From Aurantiacibacter marinus (GTDB lineage: Bacteria; Pseudomonadota; Alphaproteobacteria; Sphingomonadales; Sphingomonadaceae): a DNA stretch of 64,000 nucleotides. Under the pieces are notes generated by a model. That model saw nothing but the letters and a program-made list of their open reading frames with translations, had not been told where the DNA came from and ran no database searches. This document shows, piece by piece, positions 15,609-24,622 of this stretch. Position numbers and translations under genes: made by a program. How positions within the stretch are numbered: position 1 is the stretch's first letter; each line of letters starts with the position of its first letter. The stretch covers positions 1,240,001-1,304,000 of the forward strand of contig NZ_LDCP01000001.1 of assembly GCF_001021555.1 (NCBI RefSeq), read 5' to 3'.

Positions 15609-15986
15609 TCAGCGCAGGCGCTCGATTTCGGAAGTCAGGCGCGGGTTAGAACTGACGTAGTAGCTTTCAACCTCGGCCAGCCGGCGATCGACATCCTTCA
15701 TCTGGCCGCGGATTTCGCGGGCCGTGCGTTTCGGATTCTGCCGAACACCCTGCCAGTACTGGTTCTCACCCGGATCGGCGGAGTAAAGATGCGCCGGCTT
15801 CTTGCTCAGCAGGACGCCCATGACGATATAGATCAGGAACGGCCAACCCATCGTTATTGTCAGCACAATGGTTGCCAGACGGACCCAGATTGCGTTGACC
15901 CCGGTGTAGTCGGCGATGCCGGAGCAAACGCCCATGAGCTTGCCATTCTGCTTGTCACGGTAAAGCGTGGTGCGGGGGGTATTCAT
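15609..15986 (-). CDS. pspC: Phage shock protein PspC
   Basis: 125 aa. The PspC domain is clear: NGKLMGVCSGIADYTGVNAIW (about residues 14-34), then a double hydrophobic stretch (ATIVLTITMGWPFLIYIVMGVLL). The C-terminal half is a coiled coil ending RRLAEVESYYVSSNPRL-TSEIERLR, a form of the tail shared by the PspB-like proteins. PspC works with PspB in the inner membrane to bind PspA under envelope stress and free PspF. Its start overlaps the pspB stop by four bases. Confidence 0.93.
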   Translation of the reverse strand: MNTPRTTLYRDKQNGKLMGVCSGIADYTGVNAIWVRLATIVLTITMGWPFLIYIVMGVLLSKKPAHLYSADPGENQYWQGVRQNPKRTAREIRGQMKDVDRRLAEVESYYVSSNPRLTSEIERLR

Positions 15987-16279
15987 GCGCGTTCTCCCTT
16001 CTTTGCGGCGAGCATTTCTTCCAGTTCGCGGAGCGGCACATTGTCCGCTTCCTTGTTGTGCTGGATGCGGGCGGGCTGGAAATCGGCATTGTCATGCGCG
16101 ACCAGACGTTCAACCGTGTCCATCCGCTCATCCAGACGCTTGGCCAGACTGTAGAGGTCTTCCAGCAGCGCCTCGTCATCGGTGGTGATGGTTGCGGCGG
16201 TTTTCCATTTTGTTACGTAATGGAGGATCACCCACGGCAGGCCGATGAAAATGGCCGGTATGATGATGATTTCTTCCAC
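15983..16279 (-). CDS. pspB: Phage shock protein PspB
   Basis: 98 aa. A membrane helix (IIIIPAIFIGLPWVILHYV) is followed by TKWKT and a coil (LLEDLYSLAKRLDERMDTVERLV), matching the PspB plan of helix plus RMRERI-type coil. The C-terminal extension of about 25 residues is charged. It lies two bases after pspA and overlaps pspC. PspB and PspC form the membrane sensor that recruits PspA. Confidence 0.9.
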   Translation of the reverse strand: MEEIIIIPAIFIGLPWVILHYVTKWKTAATITTDDEALLEDLYSLAKRLDERMDTVERLVAHDNADFQPARIQHNKEADNVPLRELEEMLAAKKGERA

Positions 16280-16281
16280 GT

Positions 16282-16977
16282 TTATTCCCCTTCGATCTTT
16301 TTAACGTCGCCGCCTTTGCCAAGCGCGCGCTTCATTTCTTCCAGTTCCTCGTCCACCTTGTCGCCGCCTTCCAGCGCTGCGAATTCATCGGCGAGGCTGC
16401 CGCTGCTGCCCTGGGCAATCTGCAGCGAATCTGCGCGCCCTTCGGCGTAATCGACACGGCGTTCGAGCTGGTCGAAGCGAGTGAGTGCATCGTCCACGCG
16501 TTCGTTCGTCATCAGGCTGCGCAGCTTCACACGGTTTTCCGCGCTTTCCAGGCGGGCCGCGATCTGGGTCTGGCGGCTGCGGGCTTCGCGCAAGCGGTTC
16601 TGCAACTTGGCAATATCCTGTTCGTAAGCGCGCAATGCATCGTCCAGCACAGCCATTTCCTGCTTCAGCTGATCAATCATGTCGGTCGCTTTGCGCTTTT
16701 CCATCAGCGCAGCGCGCGCCAGGTCTTCGCGGTCCTTGCTGAGCGCCAGCTGGGCCTTTTCGCCCCAGTCGGCCTGCAAGCGGTCCAGCTTCACCGTGTG
16801 GCGATGCATTTCCTTCTGATCGGCAATGGTGCGCGCCGCGCTTGCCCGAACTTCGACCAGCGTTTCTTCCATCTCGAGGATAATCATGCGGATCATCTTC
16901 GTGGGGTCGTCCGCCTGGTCGAGCAGCTCGTTGAAGTTGGCAGCGATAATATCACGGGTGCGGCTAAAAATGCCCAT
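16282..16977 (-). CDS. pspA: Phage shock protein PspA, membrane-repair ESCRT-III/IM30 family
   Basis: 231 aa from the ATG at 16975-16977 (MGIFSRTRDIIAANFNELLD), the universal PspA start, with a strong GGAGGAAA ribosome site. PspA assembles on damaged inner membrane and inhibits PspF. The amphipathic N-terminus, the DDPTKMIRMIILEMEETL segment and the long helical hairpin with VRASAARTIADQKEM are family hallmarks. The frame stays open to a GTG at 17118, adding 47 residues (MSDENNNPLAPIGDGLKR...); that start overlaps the stop of the 51-aa peptide. A ribosome site embedded in the extension argues for the short form as the main product. Confidence 0.93.
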   Translation of the reverse strand: MGIFSRTRDIIAANFNELLDQADDPTKMIRMIILEMEETLVEVRASAARTIADQKEMHRHTVKLDRLQADWGEKAQLALSKDREDLARAALMEKRKATDMIDQLKQEMAVLDDALRAYEQDIAKLQNRLREARSRQTQIAARLESAENRVKLRSLMTNERVDDALTRFDQLERRVDYAEGRADSLQIAQGSSGSLADEFAALEGGDKVDEELEEMKRALGKGGDVKKIEGE

Positions 16978-17114
16978 CCAGTTTCCTCCAGAGTTAAGTG
17001 CGCGCGCGGTTGGGGTGGGGCTGGTGCGCAGGCGCTCGATTTCCTGATCGAGCCGCGTTCCCGCGCGCTTCAGCCCGTCGCCAATCGGCGCTAGGGGGTT
17101 GTTGTTCTCGTCGC

Positions 17115-17270
17115 TCACGCCAGTTCGCCAACAGTGGCAAGGCTCAAAATGGCGTCAGCGTCTGACACATCGGACTGCATCTGCGCGAAAACGGTGAATG
17201 CAACCATTGCCATCACGCTAACCATCGCGGCGTGTCCTACCTTGCTGGAGAAGAAGCTGTGATTGAACAT
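17115..17270 (-). CDS. 51-aa membrane-targeted peptide heading the psp operon
   Basis: First gene after the sigma-54 promoter, with ribosome site AGGAGGG seven bases before ATG. The product begins MFNHSFFSSKVGHAAMVSVM and has one hydrophobic segment ending TVFAQ, then an acidic tail QSDVSDADAILSLATVGELA. The layout recalls the 42-aa peptides of the 2.3 kb locus: short polar head with K/R-V, hydrophobic core, possible signal-peptidase site (VFA) and a short A/L-rich tail. Sequence identity is weak, so common ancestry is inference. Function unknown. Confidence 0.75.
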   Translation of the reverse strand: MFNHSFFSSKVGHAAMVSVMAMVAFTVFAQMQSDVSDADAILSLATVGELA

Positions 17271-17307
17271 TGTGAAACCCTCCTGAAATTCTGTACATCC
17301 GATTAAT

Positions 17308-17324
17308 AGCAACACCCGTGCCAG
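17308..17324 (-). promoter_or_regulatory. Sigma-54 promoter of the psp operon
   Basis: On the reverse strand CTGGCACGGGTGTTGCT fits the RpoN consensus TGGCAC-N5-TTGC exactly. The -24 GG is at 17321-17322 and the -12 GC at 17309-17310. The first gene starts at 17270. It lies about 84 bp from the palindrome at 17400-17411. Confidence 0.87.
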
Positions 17325-17399
17325 ATGTTCGGAATGGCGGATTTCTGCGGGTTTTTGGTAACGCGGCGTAACGCAATGTGGTTCTGCTTGCCAAGATGT

Positions 17400-17411
17400 G
17401 GGAAATTTCCC
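17400..17411. promoter_or_regulatory. Palindromic PspF enhancer site between pspF and the psp operon
   Basis: GGGAAATTTCCC is a perfect 12-base palindrome. It is placed to activate the reverse-strand sigma-54 promoter and overlaps the 5' region of pspF itself, 14 bases before the ATG, which would allow PspF to repress its own gene as known in enterobacteria. A related palindrome lies at 2128-2144. Confidence 0.72.
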
Positions 17412-17424
17412 TATATATTGGGTC

Positions 17425-18450
17425 ATGGAGCAGAAGAACCAGTTTATCGGCCAGTCGGGTGCTTTTCTCGATGCGGTGGAGCGGGCCAGTAAAGCTGCTC
17501 CGATGGCGCGGCCCGTGCTCGTGATCGGAGAGCGCGGGACCGGCAAGGAACTGATTGCCGAACGTCTTCACCGCCTGTCCAATCGCTGGGAAAATCCGCT
17601 GGTCACGATGAACTGCGCGGCTTTGCCCGAAACCCTGATCGAAGCCGAACTGTTCGGCCATGAACAGGGTGCATTCACCGGCGCTACCAGAGCGCGCGAG
17701 GGCCGTTTCGAAGAAGCCGACGGAGGCACGTTATTTCTCGACGAACTGGGCACGCTGTCCATGGGCGCACAGGAAAGGCTGCTTCGCGCGGTGGAATATG
17801 GCGAAGTGACCCGCATCGGATCATCGCGCCCGACGCAAGTCGATGTGCGGATCGTCGCGGCCACCAATGAAGACCTGCCGCGCCGTGCGGAGGAAGGCAC
17901 GTTTCGCGCCGATCTGCTCGACCGGCTTACCTTCGAAGTCATCACTCTGCCCCCTCTGCGGGTGCGCGAAGGAGACATTCAGGTGCTGGCCGATTATTTC
18001 GGCAGGCGCATGGCAGCGGAACTGGGCTGGGAACAGTGGCCCGGTTTTGCCGATCACATTGCCCAGGCGATGGAAGATCATCCCTGGCCCGGCAATGTCC
18101 GCGAATTGCGCAATGTAACAGAGCGCGCGATTTACCGCTGGGACAATTGGGAACAGCCTGTCGGTGAAGTCGTGTTCGATCCGTTCGACAGTCCGTGGAA
18201 GCCGCTTCCCGTTGCCGCGCAGCATGAGCATGACAAGACGGGGAGGGTGGCTGCAAAACCTGCGCCAGCCGCGCCGCGCTTTGACGATGTAAACGACCTG
18301 CGCGCTGCAGTGGACGCGCATGAACGCGCTATCGTCGAACATGCACTGGGCGCAAACCGCTGGAACCAGCGCCAGACTGCGAAAGCGCTGGGTCTGAGTT
18401 ACGACCAGCTGCGCCACTGCATAAAGAAGCACGACATCGCGGCGAACTGA
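17425..18450 (+). CDS. pspF: Sigma-54-dependent activator PspF
   Basis: 341 aa from the ATG at 17425; the GTG at 17398 would place coding sequence across the enhancer palindrome and does not match the family N-terminus. It lacks a receiver domain, as PspF does. Walker A GERGTGKE is at residues 35-42, the sigma-54 contact loop GAFTGA at 82-87, Walker B GGTLFLDEL follows, and the C-terminal Fis-type helix-turn-helix is NQRQTAKALGLSYDQLRHCI. A 45-residue charged, Ala/Pro-rich linker precedes the HTH. PspA binding normally keeps it inactive. Confidence 0.95.
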   Translation: MEQKNQFIGQSGAFLDAVERASKAAPMARPVLVIGERGTGKELIAERLHRLSNRWENPLVTMNCAALPETLIEAELFGHEQGAFTGATRAREGRFEEADGGTLFLDELGTLSMGAQERLLRAVEYGEVTRIGSSRPTQVDVRIVAATNEDLPRRAEEGTFRADLLDRLTFEVITLPPLRVREGDIQVLADYFGRRMAAELGWEQWPGFADHIAQAMEDHPWPGNVRELRNVTERAIYRWDNWEQPVGEVVFDPFDSPWKPLPVAAQHEHDKTGRVAAKPAPAAPRFDDVNDLRAAVDAHERAIVEHALGANRWNQRQTAKALGLSYDQLRHCIKKHDIAAN

Positions 18451-18471
18451 AGCGCGCACCAATTTCGCATA

Positions 18472-18500
18472 TTGCTTTCCTGCGCGGCTCGCCCTACATA
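18472..18500 (+). promoter_or_regulatory. Sigma-70-type promoter of the rimP-nusA-infB operon
   Basis: TTGCTT and TACATA are separated by 17 bases, about 100 bp before rimP. The leader between (18501-18601) includes a GC-rich inverted stretch near 18536-18560. The call rests on spacing and position only. Confidence 0.5.
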
Positions 18501-18601
18501 GCCGCCATCCCGACATTGTCTGACAGAGTGGGGCTGGCGCCGAAAGGGGCCGGCGCGAAACCGGTTTGTCATGACACTGCCGATCCAATGATGGAGACCG
18601 T

Positions 18602-19162
18602 GTGGCCGATATTGCGCGCCTGATTGAAGTATTTGAACCCGAAGCCGAAGCTCTCGGTTTCGAGCTTGTGCGCGTGAAATTGACCGGCTCTGGCCTGGAG
18701 CGCACGTTGCAGGTGATGGCGGAAGACCCGGAAAACGGTCAGTTGATCGTTGCGCAGTGCGCGAAGTTGTCGCGCGCCATTTCCGCCCGGATCGACGCTC
18801 TTGAAGAAGAGGGCGAGGAACTTGTGAAAGGCGCCTATCACCTCGAAGTCAGCAGCCCCGGCATCGATCGCCCGCTGACCCGCGCCAAGGATTACGTTAA
18901 TTGGGCCGGACATGAAGCTCGGATCAACCTTGCCGAGAAAGTCCACGGCCACCGCAAGCTCCATGGGGAGCTTGTTGGCATCGAAGGCGAGACTGTCACC
19001 ATCGCGGATAAGACATCCGGCGAGGTTGCGGTTCCGCTCAGCACCATTCATTCGGCGCAGCTTGTCCTGACAAACAGACTGATTGCCGCTACCCAGCCGC
19101 TCGATATGAGCGGTGTCGACGATATTGAAGAATCCAACGAGGAAGAAGAGGCTCAATCCTGA
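18602..19162 (+). CDS. rimP: Ribosome maturation factor RimP
   Basis: 186 aa from a GTG at 18602. RimP assists 30S subunit assembly. The N-terminal alpha/beta domain (LIEVFEPEAEALGFELVRVKL) and the family core YHLEVSSPGIDRPLTRAKDY near residues 79-98 are plain. The C-terminal SH3-like part is followed by an acidic tail. The stop overlaps the nusA ATG, the conserved order rimP-nusA-ylxR-infB. Confidence 0.95.
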   Translation: MADIARLIEVFEPEAEALGFELVRVKLTGSGLERTLQVMAEDPENGQLIVAQCAKLSRAISARIDALEEEGEELVKGAYHLEVSSPGIDRPLTRAKDYVNWAGHEARINLAEKVHGHRKLHGELVGIEGETVTIADKTSGEVAVPLSTIHSAQLVLTNRLIAATQPLDMSGVDDIEESNEEEEAQS

Positions 19163-20874
19163 TGGCCAGCCCCATTTCAGCTAACAAAGCGGAACTGCTT
19201 GCAATTGCAAATGCCGTCGCATCGGAAAAGATGATCGACAAAGGCATCGTGATCGAAGCGATGGAAGAAGCAATCCAGAAGGCCGCGCGTGCGCGTTTCG
19301 GCCAGGAAAACGATATTCGCGCCAAGCTGGATCCGGTTACCGGTGATCTGCGCTTGTGGCGCGTTGTCGAAGTGGTCGAGGAAGTCGAGGACTACTTCAA
19401 GCAGGTCGATCTGGAACAGGCTGAAAAGCTGGAGCCGGGTAGCGTAGTGGGCGACTTCATCGTCGATCCGCTTCCCGCCATGGACGATCTGGGACGCATC
19501 GATGCGCAAAGCGCGAAGCAGGTGATCTTCCAAAAGGTCCGCGATGCGGAGCGTGAACGCCAGTTTGAAGAATTCAAGGACCGCGCAGGCGAAGTCATCA
19601 CCGGCGTTATCAAGTCGGTGGAATTCGGCCATGTGATCGTCAACCTCGGCCGCGCCGAAGGTGTGATCCGCCGTGATCAGCAGATCCCGCGCGAAGCTGC
19701 CCGTGTGGGTGAGCGCGTCCGCGCGCTGATCAGCAAGGTCGAACGCAACAACCGCGGCCCGCAGATTTTCCTCAGCCGCTCCAGCCCTGATTTCATGCGC
19801 AAGCTCTTCGCGCAGGAAGTGCCGGAAATCTACGACGGCATTATCGAGATCAAGGCTGCGGCCCGCGATCCCGGCAGCCGTGCCAAGATTGGCGTGATCA
19901 GCCACGATTCCTCCATCGACCCCGTCGGCGCCTGCGTCGGCATGAAGGGCAGCCGCGTTCAGGCGGTGGTGCAGGAATTGCAGGGCGAAAAGATCGACAT
20001 TATTCCATGGTCGGAAGACACCGCCACCTTCGTCGTTAACGCATTGCAGCCGGCTACCGTGTCGCGCGTGGTGCTGGACGAGGACGAAAGCCGCATCGAA
20101 GTGGTTGTCCCCGATGACCAGCTTTCGCTCGCCATCGGTCGCCGCGGCCAGAACGTGCGGCTCGCCAGCCAACTGACCGACAGCCAGATCGACATCATGA
20201 CCGAAGAGGAATCTTCGGAAAAGCGCAGCAAGGAATTTGCCGAGCGTTCCAAGATGTTCGAAGAAGAACTGGACGTCGACGAAACCCTGTCGCAGCTGCT
20301 GGTTGCCGAAGGTTTCGTGGAGCTGGAAGAAGTCGCCTATGTCGAACTGGCCGAACTCGCCAGCATCGAAGGCTTTGACGACGAACTGGCCGAAGAACTG
20401 CAAAGCCGCGCCCAGGAAGCGTTGCAGCGTCAGGAAGAAACCTTCCGGACTGCTCGCCGTGAACTTGGCGTTGAAGATGATCTGGCTGAACTGCCGCACC
20501 TGACTGAGCAAATGCTGGTGGTGCTGGGCAAGGCCGATATCAAGACGCTGGACGATCTGGCCGATCTGGCCACCGATGAACTGATCGCCAAGAAGCGTGA
20601 AGCGCCGCGTCGCCGCAAGACCGAAGATGGTCCGCCGCAGCGCCGTCCGCAGCGCGCTGAAGACAAGGGCGGCGTGCTTGGCGTGTTCGGTCTGTCTGAA
20701 GAGCAGGGCAACGAAATCATCATGGCCGCGCGTGCGCACTGGTTTGAAGATGAGGACACAGCAGAGGCCGCCCCGGCTGCCGACGCAGACACCAAGGTTG
20801 AAGAAGAGGCCGCTCCGGCTGCTGACGCTGAGCCCCAAGCAGAGGAGGCCGCCGATGCGGAATCCTCAACGTGA
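19162..20874 (+). CDS. nusA: Transcription termination/antitermination factor NusA
   Basis: 570 aa. Domain order is the N-terminal RNA-polymerase-binding domain (1-130), S1 (about 135-200, [21 protein letters not shown]), KH1/KH2 (about 230-345, with [15 protein letters not shown] and [14 protein letters not shown]) and the C-terminal helix-hairpin-helix repeats around 350-490. A long acidic Ala/Glu-rich tail (about 530-570) closes the protein. NusA controls pausing and termination of RNA polymerase. Its end overlaps the ylxR gene start by 20 bases. Confidence 0.97.
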   Translation: MASPISANKAELLAIANAVASEKMIDKGIVIEAMEEAIQKAARARFGQENDIRAKLDPVTGDLRLWRVVEVVEEVEDYFKQVDLEQAEKLEPGSVVGDFIVDPLPAMDDLGRIDAQSAKQVIFQKVRDAERERQFEEFKDRAGEVITGVIKSVEFGHVIVNLGRAEGVIRRDQQIPREAARVGERVRALISKVERNNRGPQIFLSRSSPDFMRKLFAQEVPEIYDGIIEIKAAARDPGSRAKIGVISHDSSIDPVGACVGMKGSRVQAVVQELQGEKIDIIPWSEDTATFVVNALQPATVSRVVLDEDESRIEVVVPDDQLSLAIGRRGQNVRLASQLTDSQIDIMTEEESSEKRSKEFAERSKMFEEELDVDETLSQLLVAEGFVELEEVAYVELAELASIEGFDDELAEELQSRAQEALQRQEETFRTARRELGVEDDLAELPHLTEQMLVVLGKADIKTLDDLADLATDELIAKKREAPRRRKTEDGPPQRRPQRAEDKGGVLGVFGLSEEQGNEIIMAARAHWFEDEDTAEAAPAADADTKVEEEAAPAADAEPQAEEAADAESST

Positions 20875-21607
20875 CCCATTAGGCTCGCCTAAAACCGACA
20901 CCGGCGTTTCTCGCGAAAGCGGGAGCGAACGCCGCTGCGTGCTGAGCGGAGAAAGCTCTGCGCGGGATGATCTCGTGCGCCTTGCCTTGTCGCCTGCCGA
21001 TGATGATGGGGTCAGCCACGTGGCGCCCGATCCGCTGGCCAAGGCTCCGGGCCGGGGTGCGTGGATCGGCGTTTCGCGCGATGCGCTGACTGAGGCCATG
21101 GCCTCTGGCAAATTGCGCGGCGCACTGTCGCGGGCATTCAAACTGGGCAAAACCGGCAAGCTCGCCATTCCAGACGATCTTCCTGCCATGACGGAAAACG
21201 CACTAAAACGCGCTTTCCTACAGCGGCTTGGGTTGGAAATGCGCTCCGGACGCCTTATTCTCGGGTCTGACCGGATTGCGCAGGAAGCGCGCATGGGCCG
21301 GGTATCTGCGCTTTATCACGCGGTCGATGCCAGCGAAGACGGCTGCAAGAAGCTGGACCAGGCATGGCGCGTCGGCAGTGATGCTGAAGGTTCGGGAAAA
21401 ACCGGAACGCGGCTTACACTGGACCGGGAGGCCCTGTCTGTGGCATTGGGCCGCGACAATGTCGTCCATCTGGCGTTAGCCGATTACCAATCGGCGCAGC
21501 GGGTAGCGATCCCGCTGGGGCGCTTGCAGACCTATCTTGGGGCCGCAGATGTGGCCGGGACAAGCGAAGAAGCTGGCAGTAAAACTGCTGCCGGCCTTTC
21601 CGCGTGA
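20855..21607 (+). CDS. YlxR-domain (DUF448) RNA-binding protein with L7Ae-like tail
   Basis: 250 aa from the ATG at 20855, which has an AGAGGAGG ribosome site inside the end of nusA. The YlxR domain spans about residues 22-95 (SERRCVLSGESSARDDLVRLAL ... GRGAWIGVSRDAL). A second domain (about 120-215, LQRLGLEMRSGRLILGSDRI) resembles ribosomal L7Ae-type RNA-binding folds found fused to YlxR in alphaproteobacteria. The position between nusA and infB is conserved. Probably a nucleoid- or ribosome-linked RNA-binding factor; exact role is not known. Confidence 0.9.
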   Translation: MRNPQRDPLGSPKTDTGVSRESGSERRCVLSGESSARDDLVRLALSPADDDGVSHVAPDPLAKAPGRGAWIGVSRDALTEAMASGKLRGALSRAFKLGKTGKLAIPDDLPAMTENALKRAFLQRLGLEMRSGRLILGSDRIAQEARMGRVSALYHAVDASEDGCKKLDQAWRVGSDAEGSGKTGTRLTLDREALSVALGRDNVVHLALADYQSAQRVAIPLGRLQTYLGAADVAGTSEEAGSKTAAGLSA

Positions 21608-21638
21608 TTGATTGATTTTGAAGGACTAGTACGAGCAC

Positions 21639-24182
21639 ATGAGCGAAGAAAACGACACACCGAAGCGCACCCGCAAGCCGCTTGGCCTCAAGCGCTCGGT
21701 AGACGCAGGCGAGGTCAAGCAGACCTTCAGCCACGGCCGCACCAACAAGGTTGCGGTTGAAGTGAAGCGTCGCCGTAAGCTCGTGAAGCCGGGCGAAGAA
21801 CCCGTTGCGGCGCCTCCTCCTCCGCCGCCACCCCCTCCGGCGCCGACACCGGCCCCGGCTCCGGTGGCCAAGGCTCCTGCGCCCAAGAAGGCTGCACCGG
21901 CGGGCGAAACCCCGCAGGAACGCGTCGCTCGGATGCAGCGCGAGGCTGAGGAAGACCGGCTGCGCCAGGGCGAGGAATCGCGGAAGCGTGAGGAAGAGCA
22001 GGCCAGAAAGGCCGCCGAGACAGAGAAACAGCGCGCCGAGGCCAATCGTGAGGCAGAAGTTGTTGCTGCAAAGGATGCTGAGCAGGAAGCCAAGGCTGAG
22101 GCCAAGGCCGAAGCTGAGGCCGAACAGGCAGTGCAGGACGCGCCGGCAGAGGCTCCGGAAGCTGAAGCCAAAACTGTGCCAGCTGCACGCAAGTTTACCC
22201 CTGTTGCCCGGCCTGAACCCAAACGTCCGGAAAAGAAGCGCGAAGAAAAGCCGAAACGTGGCGGCGGCGGTGCGGGCAGTTCCCCGGCCGACAAGCGCCG
22301 TTCGGGCAAGCTGACGGTCAACCGTGCGCTGAACGAAGACGAAGGCCGCCGTGCCCGCAGTCTCGCTGCGCTCAAGCGGGCCCGTGAAAAGGAACGCCGT
22401 GCACATGGCGGCGGCTCCAGCGCGCCGCGTGAAAAGCAGTTCCGCGACGTGGTCGTGCCGGAAGCCATCACCGTTGGTGAACTGGCGAAACGCATGGGCG
22501 AGAAGGGCGCAGATCTTGTGAAAGAACTGTTCAACCTCGACATGATGGTCACCGTCAACCAGACGATTGACCAGGACACCGCAGAATTGCTGGTCGAACA
22601 GTTCGGCCACACCATTCAGAAGGTTTCCGAAGCCGACGTCGATATTCAGACGACCGAGGACGATGATCCGGTTGAAACAATGGTTCCGCGTCCACCCATC
22701 GTGGCGGTCATGGGCCATGTCGATCATGGCAAGACCAGCCTGCTTGATGCGCTTCGCAAAACCAATGTGACACGCGGCGAAGCTGGGGGGATTACGCAGC
22801 ATATCGGTGCCTATCAGGTGACGACCAAGGACGGCTCCAAGGTCACTTTCCTCGATACGCCGGGCCACGCGGCCTTTACCGAAATGCGCCAGCGCGGTGC
22901 CAACGTCACCGATATCGTGGTGCTGGTGGTTGCCGCCGATGATGGCATCATGCCGCAGACGATCGAGGCGATTAAGCACGCCAAGGCGGCCAATGTCCCG
23001 ATGATCGTGGCGATCAACAAGATCGACAAGCCCGAAGCCAACGCCCAGAAAATTCGCGAGCGTTTGCTGGAACATGAAGTGATGGTGGAAGCCATGTCCG
23101 GCGATGTGCAGGACGTGGAAATCTCCGCCAAGAACGGCACCGGCCTGGAAGAACTGATCGAGAAGATCGCGCTGCAGGCTGAATTGCTTGAACTGAAGGC
23201 CCGCCCGGACCGTCCGGCCGAAGCCACCGTGGTCGAAGCACAGCTGGACAAGGGTCGCGGCCCTGTTGCCACTGTGCTGATCAATCGCGGCACGCTGAAG
23301 CGCGGCGATACCTTTGTTGTCGGCACCGAAAGCGGCAAGGTCCGCGCGATCGTCAACGATCAGGGCAAGCAGATCAAGGAAGCTGGCCCTTCCATGCCGG
23401 TCGAAGTCCTCGGCCTTGGCGGCGTTCCGTCGGCTGGTGAATTGCTCACCGTGGTCGAAAACGAACAGCGCGCCCGTGAAGTGGCGCAATATCGTCAGGA
23501 AAAGGCGACTGAAAAGCGTACCGCTCTTGCCCCCACCAGCTTTGATACGATGTTCAACAAATCGAACGTCATCGAATGGCCATGTGTGGTGAAGGCGGAC
23601 GTTCAGGGCTCTGTGGAAGCTATCACCACGGCGCTGCACAATCTTTCCAACGATGACATCAAGGTCCGCGTCCTGCACGCCGGCGTTGGTGCTATCACGG
23701 AAACCGATGTGCAGCTGGCGTCAGGGTCCAAGGCCCCCATCATCGGCTTCAACGTGCGCCCGAATGCCAAGGCGCGCGAACTGGTGAAGCGGGACGGCGT
23801 GCGGATGATGTATCACGATGTGATCTATCACCTGACCGACGAAGTCACCGGCGAATTGCTGGGTGAACTCGGCCCGCTCAAAGTCGAAACCGTTGTCGGC
23901 CGTGCAGCTGTCAAAGAGGTGTTCAAGTCCGGCAAGAAGGACAAGGCGGCTGGTCTGCTGGTCGAGGAAGGCGTCATCCGCAAAGGTCTGCACGCTCGTC
24001 TCACCCGCGACGATATCATCGTGTCCGCCACCACCATCGCCTCGCTCAGGCGCTTCAAGGACGATGTGGACGAAGTCCGCGCGGGCCTCGAATGCGGTGT
24101 GGTTCTGGAAGACACCAACGACATCAAGGCTGGCGATCAGCTCGAAGTGTATGAGGTGAACGAGCAAGAGCGTACGCTTTGA
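21639..24182 (+). CDS. infB: Translation initiation factor IF-2
   Basis: 847 aa GTPase that brings initiator tRNA to the ribosome. The N-terminus begins with the IF2-associated region, then a Pro/Ala block (PPPPPPPPPAPTPAPAP, about residues 54-70) and a highly charged Glu/Lys/Arg coil. The G domain carries G1 GHVDHGKTSLLD (about 357), G3 DTPGHA and G4 NKID. Domains II-IV follow and the end is VYEVNEQERTL. Start ATG at 21639 follows GAAGGA. The stop overlaps the possible TTG start of the next gene. Confidence 0.97.
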   Translation: MSEENDTPKRTRKPLGLKRSVDAGEVKQTFSHGRTNKVAVEVKRRRKLVKPGEEPVAAPPPPPPPPPAPTPAPAPVAKAPAPKKAAPAGETPQERVARMQREAEEDRLRQGEESRKREEEQARKAAETEKQRAEANREAEVVAAKDAEQEAKAEAKAEAEAEQAVQDAPAEAPEAEAKTVPAARKFTPVARPEPKRPEKKREEKPKRGGGGAGSSPADKRRSGKLTVNRALNEDEGRRARSLAALKRAREKERRAHGGGSSAPREKQFRDVVVPEAITVGELAKRMGEKGADLVKELFNLDMMVTVNQTIDQDTAELLVEQFGHTIQKVSEADVDIQTTEDDDPVETMVPRPPIVAVMGHVDHGKTSLLDALRKTNVTRGEAGGITQHIGAYQVTTKDGSKVTFLDTPGHAAFTEMRQRGANVTDIVVLVVAADDGIMPQTIEAIKHAKAANVPMIVAINKIDKPEANAQKIRERLLEHEVMVEAMSGDVQDVEISAKNGTGLEELIEKIALQAELLELKARPDRPAEATVVEAQLDKGRGPVATVLINRGTLKRGDTFVVGTESGKVRAIVNDQGKQIKEAGPSMPVEVLGLGGVPSAGELLTVVENEQRAREVAQYRQEKATEKRTALAPTSFDTMFNKSNVIEWPCVVKADVQGSVEAITTALHNLSNDDIKVRVLHAGVGAITETDVQLASGSKAPIIGFNVRPNAKARELVKRDGVRMMYHDVIYHLTDEVTGELLGELGPLKVETVVGRAAVKEVFKSGKKDKAAGLLVEEGVIRKGLHARLTRDDIIVSATTIASLRRFKDDVDEVRAGLECGVVLEDTNDIKAGDQLEVYEVNEQERTL

Positions 24183-24193
24183 ACGCACCACCG

Positions 24194-24622
24194 ATGACAG
24201 AGCGGTCGGGGATCCTGCAATGGCCCTCTGCCAAGCTGATGGGCGCTGAATTCGTCGGCATGGATGAAGACACCATGACCGTCGAAATGGCGTTCACCAT
24301 GCCGCCCGAGTTTTCCAACATGCGCGGCAGCGTGCAGGGCGGATTGCTAGCGGCGCCGATGGATGAAGCGATGGGCGCGGCGGTGTATCTTGCCACGCAG
24401 GGCAAGCTGCAACTGACGCTGGACATCAATCTGTCGCTGCTGCGGCCGGTGCCCCTGGAACGAATCACGGTGAAAGCGCGGGCGGTGAAAGCTGGCCGGC
24501 GAGTGACCTTTGTTGAAAGCGAATTGTTCGACGCCAGCGGAAAGCTGTGCGCGCGCGCAACCGCCACCACGATCCCGACCGATTGGCCCGGCGCGACCAA
24601 GGAGCAGGGGCCAGACGCCTGA
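24194..24622 (+). CDS. PaaI-type hotdog thioesterase
   Basis: 142 aa from the ATG at 24194; a TTG at 24179 that overlaps the infB stop would add five residues. The family motif NMRGSVQGGLLAAPMDEAMG (about residues 43-62) holds the catalytic glycine/aspartate region. These proteins hydrolyse acyl- or phenylacetyl-CoA thioesters. It is packed between infB and a DUF1697 gene with overlapping ends, so it is co-transcribed with the translation cluster. Confidence 0.88.
   Translation: MTERSGILQWPSAKLMGAEFVGMDEDTMTVEMAFTMPPEFSNMRGSVQGGLLAAPMDEAMGAAVYLATQGKLQLTLDINLSLLRPVPLERITVKARAVKAGRRVTFVESELFDASGKLCARATATTIPTDWPGATKEQGPDA

Noticed and set aside
19177-20838. 553-codon open frame antisense to nusA
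   Set aside because: Opposite a certain gene, composition typical of antisense reading, no start context.
21414-23678. 754-codon open frame antisense to infB
   Set aside because: It lies wholly opposite a certain gene, has low-complexity His/Phe/Leu-rich content and no domain; high-GC antisense frames are expected.
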